Source: a bacterium (GTDB lineage Bacteria > Pseudomonadota > Alphaproteobacteria > Rhizobiales > Xanthobacteraceae). From it: a stretch of DNA of 17,735 nt. The position numbers were made by a program, and so were the translations under genes. The notes below the pieces were generated by a model that did not search any database, was not told where the DNA came from, and was given only the letters and a program-made list of their open reading frames with translations. This document shows, one piece after another, positions 1 through 7,576 of this stretch; position 1 is the first letter of the stretch; the number at the start of each line of letters is the position of its first letter. The stretch lies in the NCBI GenBank assembly GCA_029946075.1, contig JAQSDT010000695.1, forward strand, positions 1 through 17,735, in the 5' to 3' direction.

Positions 1-766
1 GGCGCGGCTGCCCGGTGCAGAGGCACTCGCAAGCGCTGTCCGCAATCCGCTCGCCGCAGCGTTCGATGCTGGTCCCTCGGCGGGCGCGACCTTGAACCTG
101 CTGCAGGAAGCGCTGCAGGAACTCGGCAATCCCGCGCGCGCCGCGTCCCTTACCAAAGACGCGCGCGGTGGCGATGCCGCCTTCCACACCAATACCCCGC
201 CGCCGCCGTTCCGCGGCTCGCAGCCGACGGCGCAACCGATCGCGTCGCCGACGCTGGCGCCGGACGCGCCGCTGCACACGACCGCGCATCATCTGCTCGA
301 CGATACCGACGCCGCCATCGCGCGGCAGACGCTGCTGCAGGTGGCGTCGCTTCCGGACCGCGTCGATACGTCCTCACAGCGGCTCGACACGACGGCGCCG
401 CGCTGGAATTTTGAAATCCCGTTCGGGACGCCGCAGGGCACGGCGATGGCCCAGTTCGAAATTTCGCGCGACGGTGGCGCCGAGGAAGTCGAGGCCGCCA
501 AGCGAGTGTGGCGCGCGCGGTTCACGCTCGACGTCGAACCGGCCGGTCCCGTTCATGCGGTGGTGTCGCTGACCGGCGACACCACGTCGGTGCGGATGTG
601 GGCCGAACGGCCTGCGACCGCGGCGCAGCTCCGCGCCAATGCCTCGCAGCTAAGCCAGGCGCTCTCGCGCGCCGAACTCAAGCCCGGCGACATCGTGGTT
701 CGCGACGGCGCGCCGCCGCAGGCAGCCCCCGCACGGGCCGGTCACTTCCTGGACCGCGCGCTATGA
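1..766 (+). CDS. fliK: Flagellar hook-length control protein FliK-like, C-terminal part (5' end outside window)
   Basis: The frame is open from base 2 to the TGA at 764-766, so the real start lies before the window; the TTG at 92 is not needed as a start. What remains is about 254 residues: an Ala/Pro/Thr-rich, low-complexity linker, then a compact C-terminal domain (roughly the last 110 residues) beginning near WNFEIPFGTPQG. This layout, a disordered Pro/Ala-rich stretch before a folded C-terminal hook domain, is that of FliK, which measures hook length and switches export substrate by contacting FlhB. The next gene encodes an FlhB C-terminal domain and overlaps this one by four bases (ATGA), which strongly supports a flagellar or type III export role. 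The linker is too degenerate to add evidence. The family call rests on domain layout and neighbour; another FliK/YscP-like export protein is possible. Confidence 0.7.
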   Translation, partial: ARLPGAEALASAVRNPLAAAFDAGPSAGATLNLLQEALQELGNPARAASLTKDARGGDAAFHTNTPPPPFRGSQPTAQPIASPTLAPDAPLHTTAHHLLDDTDAAIARQTLLQVASLPDRVDTSSQRLDTTAPRWNFEIPFGTPQGTAMAQFEISRDGGAEEVEAAKRVWRARFTLDVEPAGPVHAVVSLTGDTTSVRMWAERPATAAQLRANASQLSQALSRAELKPGDIVVRDGAPPQAAPARAGHFLDRAL

Positions 767-1029
767 GCGTCGACACCAGGAGCCAGCTTGCGGTCGCGCT
801 GCATTACGACAAGACCGGCGCGCCCCGCGTCGTCGCCAAGGGCAAGGGCGTCATCGGCGCCAAGATCATCGAGGTAGCCAAGGCCCACGATATCCCGATC
901 GAGGAAAACGAGGTGCTGGCGGGGGCATTGTCCCATGTCGAGATCGGCGACGAAATCCCGCCGGACCTCTACAAGGCCGTCGCCGAAGTGCTGGTATTCG
1001 TGCTGCGCCTGTCGGGGCGGATTCGCTAG
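763..1029 (+). CDS. Stand-alone FlhB C-terminal cytoplasmic domain protein (FlhX-like)
   Basis: This 88-residue protein starts at ATG 763, overlapping the stop of the FliK-like gene (ATGA), so the two are translationally coupled. From LAVALHYD through VVAKGKG, IPIEENEVLAGAL, VEIGDEIPPDLYKAVAEVL it follows the cytoplasmic domain of FlhB/YscU, the export-apparatus switch protein. No transmembrane part is present, so it is a soluble homologue of the switch domain only. In FlhB an NPTH motif directly before the AVALKYD-like strand is the autocleavage site; here that place reads TRSQ, so self-cleavage is not expected. Such isolated FlhB-C proteins (FhlB/FlhX) are known beside flagellar genes in several bacteria and can partly replace the cleaved domain. 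It probably modulates substrate switching together with FliK; that role is inference. Confidence 0.85.
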   Translation: MSVDTRSQLAVALHYDKTGAPRVVAKGKGVIGAKIIEVAKAHDIPIEENEVLAGALSHVEIGDEIPPDLYKAVAEVLVFVLRLSGRIR

Positions 1030-1122
1030 CCGTATTCGGCCGTCACATTTCCCCGATTGTCATAGTTTCTCCACGATGCCATCAGCATCGTCTGATCCTT
1101 CTTCAACCATTCGGATGTTCCC

Positions 1123-1941
1123 GTGATCAATCGTCGCCATGCGCTCGGCCTGCTGGCCGCCACCTCGCTGTTGCCGCAGCGCGCCCTTGCCAGCGTCTCC
1201 TATCAGCGCAACGAGTTTCGCGACGATCTCGCCAAGCGATTCTTCGACCTCGGCACGACGGGCACTTTCGTCGGCTACAAGGTCGACGACTATCTGATCA
1301 TCGCCAGCGACAAGGTGCGCTCGGGCGAGGGCCGGCTGCCGGCGTCCACCTTCAAGAGTCCGAATTCGCTGATTGCGCTGGAGACCGGCGTGGTCGAGGA
1401 CCCCGACAAGGACGTCTTCAAGTGGGACGGCGTGAAGCGCAGCATCGAGGCCTGGAACAAGGACCACACGCTGCGGTCGGCGATCGCGGTATCGGCGGTG
1501 CCGGTCTATCAGGAGATCGCGCGGCGCATCGGGCAGGAGCGGATGCAGAAATATCTCGACCTGTTCGACTACGGCAACCGTAACATCGGCGGCGGCATCG
1601 ACCAGTTCTGGCTGACCGGCGATCTGCGGATCGATCCGGTGCAGCAGATCGATTTCGTCGACCGGCTGCGCCGCGGCGTGCTGCCGGTCTCCAAACGCAG
1701 CCAGGATCTGGCGCGCGATATCCTGCCGGTCACCAAAGTCGGCGACGTCACCATCCGCGCCAAGAGCGGGCTGTTGGGCGCCGAGCTGGGCAAGCCTTCA
1801 TTGGGCTGGATGGTCGGTTGGGCCGAGAAGGGCAACCAGCAGACCGTGTTCGCCATGAACATGGACTGCAAGTCCCCCGAGCATATTGCTGCCCGGATGA
1901 CCGTGACGCAGCAATGCCTTGCCGACATCGTGGCGATTTGA
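1123..1941 (+). CDS. Class D (OXA-type) beta-lactamase, exported
   Basis: This 272-residue protein carries the whole class D signature: STFK at 75-78 (nucleophile Ser75, Lys78 expected to be carboxylated) followed by PNSLIALETG, SAV at 124-126, YGN at 150-152, and KSG at 214-216. The FWLTGDLRI segment around 162-170 also fits the family. Class D enzymes open beta-lactam rings through an acyl-serine intermediate. The N-terminus (NRRHALGLLAATSLL, then ALA before Ser24) is a signal peptide with a twin-arginine pair, so periplasmic location, possibly by Tat, is likely. GTG 1123 is the only plausible start, because the frame has a TGA at 1093-1095 and no ATG between; the ribosome site is weak. The serine hydrolase gene follows 78 bases downstream of the stop. 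Substrate range, and whether it confers resistance, cannot be read from sequence. Confidence 0.92.
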   Translation: MINRRHALGLLAATSLLPQRALASVSYQRNEFRDDLAKRFFDLGTTGTFVGYKVDDYLIIASDKVRSGEGRLPASTFKSPNSLIALETGVVEDPDKDVFKWDGVKRSIEAWNKDHTLRSAIAVSAVPVYQEIARRIGQERMQKYLDLFDYGNRNIGGGIDQFWLTGDLRIDPVQQIDFVDRLRRGVLPVSKRSQDLARDILPVTKVGDVTIRAKSGLLGAELGKPSLGWMVGWAEKGNQQTVFAMNMDCKSPEHIAARMTVTQQCLADIVAI

Positions 1942-2019
1942 TCGGCCGGCCGGGGCAGGGCTTCTGGTGCCCGGGCGTGAGTTGCAATAGCATCCCCTGA
2001 CCACCACGGGGGGTTGTGC

Positions 2020-3396
2020 ATGCCGGACCGTCGCTCGGTACTGCTGGGAGGCCTGGCGCTTTCGCTGCAACCGGCGTGGGCGTGGGCCCAGACGCCACCG
2101 CAGGGGCGAGATATCGCCGCCATCCTCAAGGAGAGGATCGATATCGGCCGCGAGACGATGGGCCTCGTCGCGGCGTATCTCGACGGCGACCGGCACGTCG
2201 TCACGGCCTACGGGCAATCCGGCTTCGCCGGCAATCGTCCGCTCGATGGTGACACCGTGTTCGAGATCGGCTCGATCAGCAAGGTGTTCACCGCGATCCT
2301 GTTTTGCGACATGGTGCTGAAGGGTGAACTCGCCGCCGATGATCCCGCCGCAAAGTATCTTCCCGCCAGCGTCAAGATGCCGGAGTTCGAGGGCGCGCCG
2401 ATCACGCTGATGGATCTGGCGACCTATACGTCGGGCCTGCCGCGGATGCCGTCGAATTTCGCGCCGAAGGATTGGGCCAATCCCTACATCGATTACACCG
2501 CCGAGCGGCTGTACGAGTACCTGTCCGGTTACAAGCTCCGGTACAAACCGGGCGAGCATTACGAATACGCCAATCTCGGCTTCGGCCTGCTCGGCCATAT
2601 CCTCGAACTGCGCGGCGGCAGGAGTTTCGAAGAACTGGTCGTCTCGCGTATCTGCGTGCCGCTCGGCATGGATGACACGCGCATCACGCTGCCGGAATCG
2701 ATGCAGACCCGGCTGGCGCGCGGCCACAACACCTCGCTCGAGCCCGTCGCCAACTGGGATTTCCTGGTGCTGGCGGGCGCCGGCGCGATGCGTTCGACGG
2801 CGAACGATCTGGCGAAGTTCTTGCGGATCTGCATCAATCCGGCCGAAGGGCCGATCGCCGCTGCGCTGAAGATGACGCTCTCGGAGCGCCGCAGGAGAGC
2901 GAACAAGCGCGACGTGTCGCTGGGCTGGTTCGTCTCCAACCGGTTCGGCGACGAAATCGTCTGGAAGAGCGGCGGCACCGGTGGCTATGCGACCCTGGTC
3001 GCCTATTCGACGAAATCGAAACGCAACTTCATCCTGCTGTCCAATGCAGCGGATTACGAACCGACCACCGCGCTGGCGCTGAATTTCGTCAACGGTGCCT
3101 ATCCAATGCCGAAACTGCACCGCGAGGTGCCGGTCGATCCGTCGGTGCTCGCCGCCTATGCCGGCCGCTACGAGATCTCGCCGACCTTCGTCCTGACGGT
3201 GCGTCCCGACGGTGGCAAGCTGTTCATCCAGGCGACGGCGCAGCGGGAGTTTCGGGCCTACGCCGAAAGCGACACCGACTTTTTCTATCGCGTGGTCGAT
3301 GCCCAGGTCACCTTCGCCCGCCCGGAAGGCGGCGTGTCGCCGTCGCTGGTGCTGCACCAGAACGGCAAGGATTTGCCGGGCAAGCGGTTGCCGTAG
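2020..3396 (+). CDS. Exported class C-like serine beta-lactamase / esterase family hydrolase
   Basis: This 458-residue protein belongs to the beta-lactamase/DD-peptidase fold (serine hydrolase, class C-like). Visible motifs are SISK at 85-88 (SxxK nucleophile and general base), YAN at 183-185 (YxN) and KSGG at 316-319 (K[ST]G). Residues from about 350 onward form an additional C-terminal domain, unlike plain AmpC of about 360 residues. The N-terminus DRRSVLLGGLALSL with AWA before Gln24 is a signal peptide carrying a twin-arginine pair. ATG 2020 is chosen because a G-rich ribosome site (ACGGGGGG, about 2006-2013) lies at good spacing; TTG 2014 in the same frame is less likely. It follows the class D enzyme in the same direction. 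Members of this family include beta-lactamases, esterases and D-aminopeptidases, so the substrate is open. Confidence 0.85.
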   Translation: MPDRRSVLLGGLALSLQPAWAWAQTPPQGRDIAAILKERIDIGRETMGLVAAYLDGDRHVVTAYGQSGFAGNRPLDGDTVFEIGSISKVFTAILFCDMVLKGELAADDPAAKYLPASVKMPEFEGAPITLMDLATYTSGLPRMPSNFAPKDWANPYIDYTAERLYEYLSGYKLRYKPGEHYEYANLGFGLLGHILELRGGRSFEELVVSRICVPLGMDDTRITLPESMQTRLARGHNTSLEPVANWDFLVLAGAGAMRSTANDLAKFLRICINPAEGPIAAALKMTLSERRRRANKRDVSLGWFVSNRFGDEIVWKSGGTGGYATLVAYSTKSKRNFILLSNAADYEPTTALALNFVNGAYPMPKLHREVPVDPSVLAAYAGRYEISPTFVLTVRPDGGKLFIQATAQREFRAYAESDTDFFYRVVDAQVTFARPEGGVSPSLVLHQNGKDLPGKRLP

Positions 3397-3421
3397 GGGG
3401 CAAGTGGGACCGGCGAGTGAA

Positions 3422-4438
3422 CTACCCCAGCTTCAGCAGTGCCTGCAGGAAATCGCTCACCGCCTTCTGCGCTTCCTTCGCCGTCGCCGGATTACCGCCG
3501 ACATGCGGGTTGAGCTCGATGCAGGCATCCTTGTAGCTGAACGGCGCCTTGGTGGCGTCGTTCATCAGCACGCCGCCGTCGCCTTCTTTCAGCGTGCAGC
3601 TCCGCGCGGTCTGCGCATTGGCTGACACCGCGACCGTGTTAAGGCCGAGCAGGCCGGCATCGAAGCCGTGTGCGGAATCGGGATATTCCGTCAGCGCCAC
3701 GTCGCGTTTCGCATCCTGCAACCGCGCCAGATAGGCCTTGCAGCTGGCGACGGGATTGTAGTCGTCGGGGGTGCCGTGGAAGATCCGGACCGGCCGTGCC
3801 GCGATTTGGGTGTCGGTGGCGTAGCTCGTCGAGCAATCCGGATAGAACGGGATGTAGGCTGCGAACTGCGCGCCGGACTTGTTCCAGAGCTTGTGAAAGC
3901 GATCGAGGCTGGCATAGAGCGTCGCCTGTCCGCCGCGCGAAAATCCCATCAGCACGATCCTGTCGGGATCGACGCGCGGGTGCTTGGCGAGAATCTCCAG
4001 CGAGCGGTAGATGTCGACGATGAAGTTGAGCCGGCCGAGCAGGGCCTGGTTGGGGCCGACCGCCGTCAGCCCGCGGCCGCTGAAGCCGTCGATGACGAAG
4101 GTGGAAATGCCCATCGCGTTGAAGTGGCGCACCCAGGGATCCATGCCGGCGCCGACGCCGCTGGAGCCATGCATCAGCACGATGACCGGGAGCCTGCCTG
4201 CGCCTTGCGCGATCCGGAATTCGCCGGCGACGTTGACCTGCTTGCCATTGGCATCGCCGGTCAGGAATTGCTGGTCGGAAATCGTGAGCGACGGGATTGC
4301 GTAGATCTCGGTGCGGGTCGCGACTTCCTTCGGCATCGATTGGGCCGACGTTTCGATGCAGAAGAGCAGTGCCGCGGTGCAGGCGATCGCAGCGACAATG
4401 GAAATCCGCCAATCCGTCAGCGTCGGCTTCCCCGGCAT
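3422..4438 (-). CDS. Exported dienelactone hydrolase-like alpha/beta hydrolase
   Basis: This 338-residue protein has an alpha/beta-hydrolase core of the dienelactone hydrolase type: a LMHGSSG oxyanion segment at 88-94, nucleophile elbow GFSRGG with Ser167, acid candidates Asp225/Asp226 in HGTPDDYNP, and His257 in SAHGF. A hydrophobic stretch at 11-27, ending before SAQS, suggests a signal peptide or N-terminal anchor, so it probably acts outside the cytoplasm. ATG 4438 is supported by a GGGGGGAA ribosome site four bases upstream. The gene converges on the serine hydrolase, with 25 bases between the stops. A consensus-like promoter sits just upstream. Homologues of this type hydrolyse esters and lactones, and the four cysteines in the distal half could form disulfides in the periplasm. 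The substrate is unknown. Confidence 0.82.
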   Translation of the reverse strand: MPGKPTLTDWRISIVAAIACTAALLFCIETSAQSMPKEVATRTEIYAIPSLTISDQQFLTGDANGKQVNVAGEFRIAQGAGRLPVIVLMHGSSGVGAGMDPWVRHFNAMGISTFVIDGFSGRGLTAVGPNQALLGRLNFIVDIYRSLEILAKHPRVDPDRIVLMGFSRGGQATLYASLDRFHKLWNKSGAQFAAYIPFYPDCSTSYATDTQIAARPVRIFHGTPDDYNPVASCKAYLARLQDAKRDVALTEYPDSAHGFDAGLLGLNTVAVSANAQTARSCTLKEGDGGVLMNDATKAPFSYKDACIELNPHVGGNPATAKEAQKAVSDFLQALLKLG

Positions 4439-4471
4439 CGATTCCCCCCGTGTTTTTCGTTAACGGGCGAA

Positions 4472-4500
4472 ACTAGACCAAGCGTGCGACGGGCTGTCAA
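4472..4500 (-). promoter_or_regulatory. Sigma70-type promoter for the dienelactone hydrolase-like gene
   Basis: On the minus strand, TTGACA (4500-4495), a 17-base spacer and TCTAGT (4477-4472) form a promoter with a perfect -35 box, optimal spacing and a 4/6 -10 box. The predicted transcript would begin near 4465 and give a leader of about 27 bases that holds the G-rich ribosome site. Confidence 0.55.
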
Positions 4501-4649
4501 ATCTGCCCGGACGGCCGTTTCGTATGCCCGGCCGCTGCATCCACATACCGATGAGTGCCGCGCAGCCGCGCCCGCCGCCGAGTTTTTCAGCCATCCTTAA
4601 TCAATTTGTCCGCAGAGTTTTGCCGACGCGGAAACCTTCACATTCGGCC

Positions 4650-5471
4650 ATGGCGTTCAAAGTCGTACCGTACTGGACGATCAAGTCAGCCACCCAGCTG
4701 GCGCTCGCCACCTATTGGGACAAGCTGGCCGCCGGCCGCCGCTTCCCGACCTTCGCCGAACTCAAGCTCGAACCCGGCCTGCACGATCCCAGGCAACTGG
4801 TGGTGTGGAACATCGAGGGCGAGGGGCGCTTGCGCAAATTCCGGGCGCTGTACCAGGGCGAAAACGTGCTGGAAGCCTTCAATTCGGCCTGGGCCGGCAA
4901 GACCATGGAACAGGTCGTCCCGATGTCGCTGCGCAAGGTGACGCTGGAAGGCGCCAAGGAATGTGCGACGACCGGCTGCATCGTTTATTCGATCTTCTCC
5001 ACCATCGATTCCTGCGACACGCGGGTCGATTGCCACCGGTTGCTGCTGCCGTTCGGACAGGACGGCAAGGTCCAGCAGATGCTCGCCTCGCTGCAACTCA
5101 CGACCACGCAGGGCCGAGGCCGCGTACTCAATCATTTCGAGATGCAGACCGACGTCCTGCTGTCGGGCGCGATCAAGCCGGGCTTCACGCAGCCGAAGGC
5201 CGATCCGGCCAAGGACGTCGTTGCCAAGGTAAAAAGCGACAAGCGGCGGGCCACCCGCCGCAACGTCAAGCGCGCGGCCAAGATCAGCTTCGCACGGCGG
5301 CATGTCACCTGCACCGTCCGCAACATCTCGGCGACCGGCGCCTCGATCGAAGCGGCGAATGTGGCCGCCATTCCGGATAACTTCCAGTTGCTGGTCGAAA
5401 TGGAATCCACCGCACGCCGCTGCGCCGTCGTCTGGCGCAAGCCGACGCAGATCGGCGTCAGGTTCGGCTAA
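4650..5471 (+). CDS. PAS (PAS_5)-PilZ domain protein, probable c-di-GMP receptor
   Basis: This 273-residue protein has two domains. Residues about 12-150 match the alphaproteobacterial PAS_5 type, seen from ATYWDKLAAGRRFPTFAEL through the strands ending LLLPFGQDGKVQQMLASLQL. Residues about 198-273 are a PilZ domain with an RxxxR motif (RRATR, 199-203) and NISATG at 225-230, which fits the [D/N]xSxxG c-di-GMP motif. Both binding motifs are intact, so c-di-GMP binding is expected. There is no membrane segment, so it is cytoplasmic. The frame is open further upstream (ATGs at 4524 and 4551), but the conserved part begins with MAFKVVPYWTIKSATQ; I chose ATG 4650 on that basis without a strong ribosome site, so the start is uncertain. 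Output (motility, exopolysaccharide) cannot be read from the neighbours. Confidence 0.82.
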   Translation: MAFKVVPYWTIKSATQLALATYWDKLAAGRRFPTFAELKLEPGLHDPRQLVVWNIEGEGRLRKFRALYQGENVLEAFNSAWAGKTMEQVVPMSLRKVTLEGAKECATTGCIVYSIFSTIDSCDTRVDCHRLLLPFGQDGKVQQMLASLQLTTTQGRGRVLNHFEMQTDVLLSGAIKPGFTQPKADPAKDVVAKVKSDKRRATRRNVKRAAKISFARRHVTCTVRNISATGASIEAANVAAIPDNFQLLVEMESTARRCAVVWRKPTQIGVRFG

Positions 5472-5881
5472 CCTCGCATCTGCGGTCGTCCGATCCGCCC
5501 CAGATGCGTGAAGCCGAAACCGGCCTCGTATTTCAGGCCGTAACCCAACGCCCGGTCGAAGCCGATATGGGCCAGCCAGATCATCGCGACCGACAGGATC
5601 AGCGGGGCGGCGTCGGCGAAGGCGTAGGTCATCAGTGCCATCGGCAGGAAGTAGCTGTGGGCGGCGTTGTAGAGCAGGGCGCCGAATTTGGGACCGCCGA
5701 GGTACCCGGCAAAGCTGATGTCCGGCACGAAGAACAGGACGGCGTAGATCCACCACGAACCGTCCCAGATGCCGTAAAGCAGCGTCATCCCGATAAAAAG
5801 CGCTAATCCTTCCAGCCGGAGCATGGTTTTCACACCCCCGGTGACGGCGCCCGTGGCCCCGGCGCCCGCATTTTCAGTCAT
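5468..5881 (-). CDS. DUF4260 family integral membrane protein
   Basis: The protein has 137 residues with three to four hydrophobic segments, at roughly 22-38, 42-62, 72-88 and 91-106. It carries features typical of DUF4260: RLEGLALF near the start, PDISFAGYLGGPKFGALLYNAAHSY in the middle and the ending IWLAHIGFDRALGYGLKY with GFGFTHLG. The function of this family is unknown to me. ATG 5881 is preferred over an upstream in-frame start (5908) because a GGGGA ribosome site lies six bases before it on the minus strand. Its stop overlaps the stop of the PAS-PilZ gene by four bases in convergent orientation, so the two transcripts must overlap. A possible promoter lies just upstream. Confidence 0.8.
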   Translation of the reverse strand: MTENAGAGATGAVTGGVKTMLRLEGLALFIGMTLLYGIWDGSWWIYAVLFFVPDISFAGYLGGPKFGALLYNAAHSYFLPMALMTYAFADAAPLILSVAMIWLAHIGFDRALGYGLKYEAGFGFTHLGRIGRPQMRG

Positions 5882-5905
5882 ACCGTTCCCCATTATCAGG
5901 CTGGG

Positions 5906-5934
5906 CATATAGGGCGTTCCGCCAGCGGTGCCAG
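5906..5934 (-). promoter_or_regulatory. Possible sigma70-type promoter for the DUF4260 gene
   Basis: On the minus strand, CTGGCA (5934-5929) and TATATG (5911-5906) are separated by 17 bases. Each box matches the consensus in four of six positions. The predicted start of transcription is about 20 bases before the ATG at 5881. This rests on pattern only. Confidence 0.38.
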
Positions 5935-6017
5935 ATGCCGCAGGGGGTGTTTCCCGTTCGGAAAAGGCCGTGTTAGAAGGCCTTCAAATCGTTACCCAAA
6001 AGGCGGGCGGAAGCAGC

Positions 6018-7550
6018 ATGAAGGACATCCTGGACACCCTCGAAGAACGGCGCGCTGGCGCCAAGCTCGGCGGCGGCGAAAAGCGCATCGAGGCGCAGCA
6101 CGCCCGCGGCAAGCTGACCGCGCGCGAACGCATCGAGCTCTTGCTCGACAAGGGCTCGTTCGAGGAATTCGACATGTTCGTCGAGCACCGCTCGACCGAA
6201 TTCGGCATGGAGAAGAACAAGGTCCCCGGCGATGGCGTTGTCACCGGCTGGGGCACCGTGAACGGCCGCAAGACATTTGTGTTCGCGAAGGACTTCACCG
6301 TGTTCGGCGGCTCGCTGTCGGAAACCCACGCGCTGAAAATCACGAAACTGCAGGACATGGCGATGAAGGCGCGGGCGCCCATCATCGGTCTCTATGATGC
6401 CGGCGGTGCGCGCATCCAGGAAGGCGTTGCCGCGCTCGCGGGCTATTCCTACGTCTTCCGCCGCAACGTCATGGCCTCGGGCGTGATCCCGCAGATCTCC
6501 GTCATCATGGGCCCCTGCGCTGGCGGCGACGTCTATTCGCCCGCGATGACCGACTTCATCTTCATGGTGAAGAACACGTCCTATATGTTCGTCACCGGCC
6601 CTGACGTCGTGAAGACCGTCACCAACGAAGTCGTTACCGCCGAAGAACTCGGCGGCGCCTCGGTGCACGCCACGCGCTCCTCGATCGCGGACGGCGCGTT
6701 CGACAACGACGTCGAGACGCTGCTGCAGATGCGCCGGCTGATCGACTTCCTGCCGTCCAACAATTCCGACGGCGTGCCGGAATGGCCGAGTTTCGACGAC
6801 ATCGAGCGCGTCGACCTGTCGCTGGATACGCTGATCCCCGACAATCCGAACAAGCCCTACGACATGAAGGAACTGATCCTCAAGGTCGTGGACGAGGGCG
6901 ACTTCTTCGAGATCGCCGAGACGTTCGCGAAGAATATCGTCACGGGTTTCGGCCGCATCGCCGGCCGCACGGTCGGCTTCGTCGCCAACCAGCCGATGGT
7001 GCTGGCGGGCGTGCTCGACTCTGACGCCTCGCGCAAGGCCGCGCGCTTCGTCCGCTTCTGCGACGCCTTCAACATCCCGATCGTCACCTTCGTCGACGTG
7101 CCGGGCTTCCTGCCGGGCACCGCGCAGGAATATGGCGGCCTGATCAAGCACGGCGCCAAGCTACTGTTCGCCTATTCGCAGTGCACGGTGCCACTCGTCA
7201 CCGTCATCACCCGCAAGGCCTATGGCGGCGCGTTCGACGTGATGGCGTCAAAGGAAATCGGCGCCGACATGAACTACGCCTGGCCGACCGCCCAGATCGC
7301 CGTGATGGGCGCCAAGGGAGCGGTGGAAATCATCTTCCGCGGCGATATCGGCGATTCCGAAAAGATCGCCGCGCGCACCAAGGAATACGAAGACCGCTTC
7401 CTGTCGCCGTTCATCGCCGCCGAGCGCGGCTATGTCGACGATGTCATCATGCCGCATTCGACGCGCAAGCGCGTCGCGCGGGCGCTGGCGATGCTCAGAG
7501 ATAAGAAGGTCGAAATGCCGGCGAAGAAGCACGATAATTTGCCGTTGTAG
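6018..7550 (+). CDS. pccB: Acyl-CoA (propionyl-CoA) carboxylase, carboxyltransferase beta subunit
   Basis: This 510-residue protein is full length for PccB-type carboxyltransferases. These transfer CO2 from carboxybiotin on the alpha subunit to propionyl-CoA, giving methylmalonyl-CoA. The N-terminal crotonase-like half holds GGSLSETH (97-104) and the oxyanion-hole loop GPCAGGDVYSPA (165-176). The C-terminal half holds VPGFLPGTAQEYGGLIKHGAKLL and the second loop KAYGGAFDVM (400-409), followed by NYAWPTAQIAVMGAKGAVEI. Asp407 in the second loop is, as I recall, the residue type tied to propionyl-CoA preference in actinobacterial homologues; a role here is inference. ATG 6018 has a GCGGAAG ribosome site; the in-frame region back to 5928 is probably untranslated. 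The biotinylated alpha subunit (pccA) is not adjacent within the window. Other short acyl-CoA substrates remain possible. Confidence 0.93.
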   Translation: MKDILDTLEERRAGAKLGGGEKRIEAQHARGKLTARERIELLLDKGSFEEFDMFVEHRSTEFGMEKNKVPGDGVVTGWGTVNGRKTFVFAKDFTVFGGSLSETHALKITKLQDMAMKARAPIIGLYDAGGARIQEGVAALAGYSYVFRRNVMASGVIPQISVIMGPCAGGDVYSPAMTDFIFMVKNTSYMFVTGPDVVKTVTNEVVTAEELGGASVHATRSSIADGAFDNDVETLLQMRRLIDFLPSNNSDGVPEWPSFDDIERVDLSLDTLIPDNPNKPYDMKELILKVVDEGDFFEIAETFAKNIVTGFGRIAGRTVGFVANQPMVLAGVLDSDASRKAARFVRFCDAFNIPIVTFVDVPGFLPGTAQEYGGLIKHGAKLLFAYSQCTVPLVTVITRKAYGGAFDVMASKEIGADMNYAWPTAQIAVMGAKGAVEIIFRGDIGDSEKIAARTKEYEDRFLSPFIAAERGYVDDVIMPHSTRKRVARALAMLRDKKVEMPAKKHDNLPL

Positions 7551-7576
7551 GCGTACCGCTCTGTTAGATTAGGTAA

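Noticed and set aside
1798..3357. Minus-strand open frame of 519 codons
   Set aside because: It is antisense to the two beta-lactamase-fold genes; its His/Arg/Gln-rich composition and lack of domains mark it as a shadow frame.
5973..7151. Minus-strand open frame of 392 codons
   Set aside because: It is a shadow of pccB, with biased composition and no recognisable domain.
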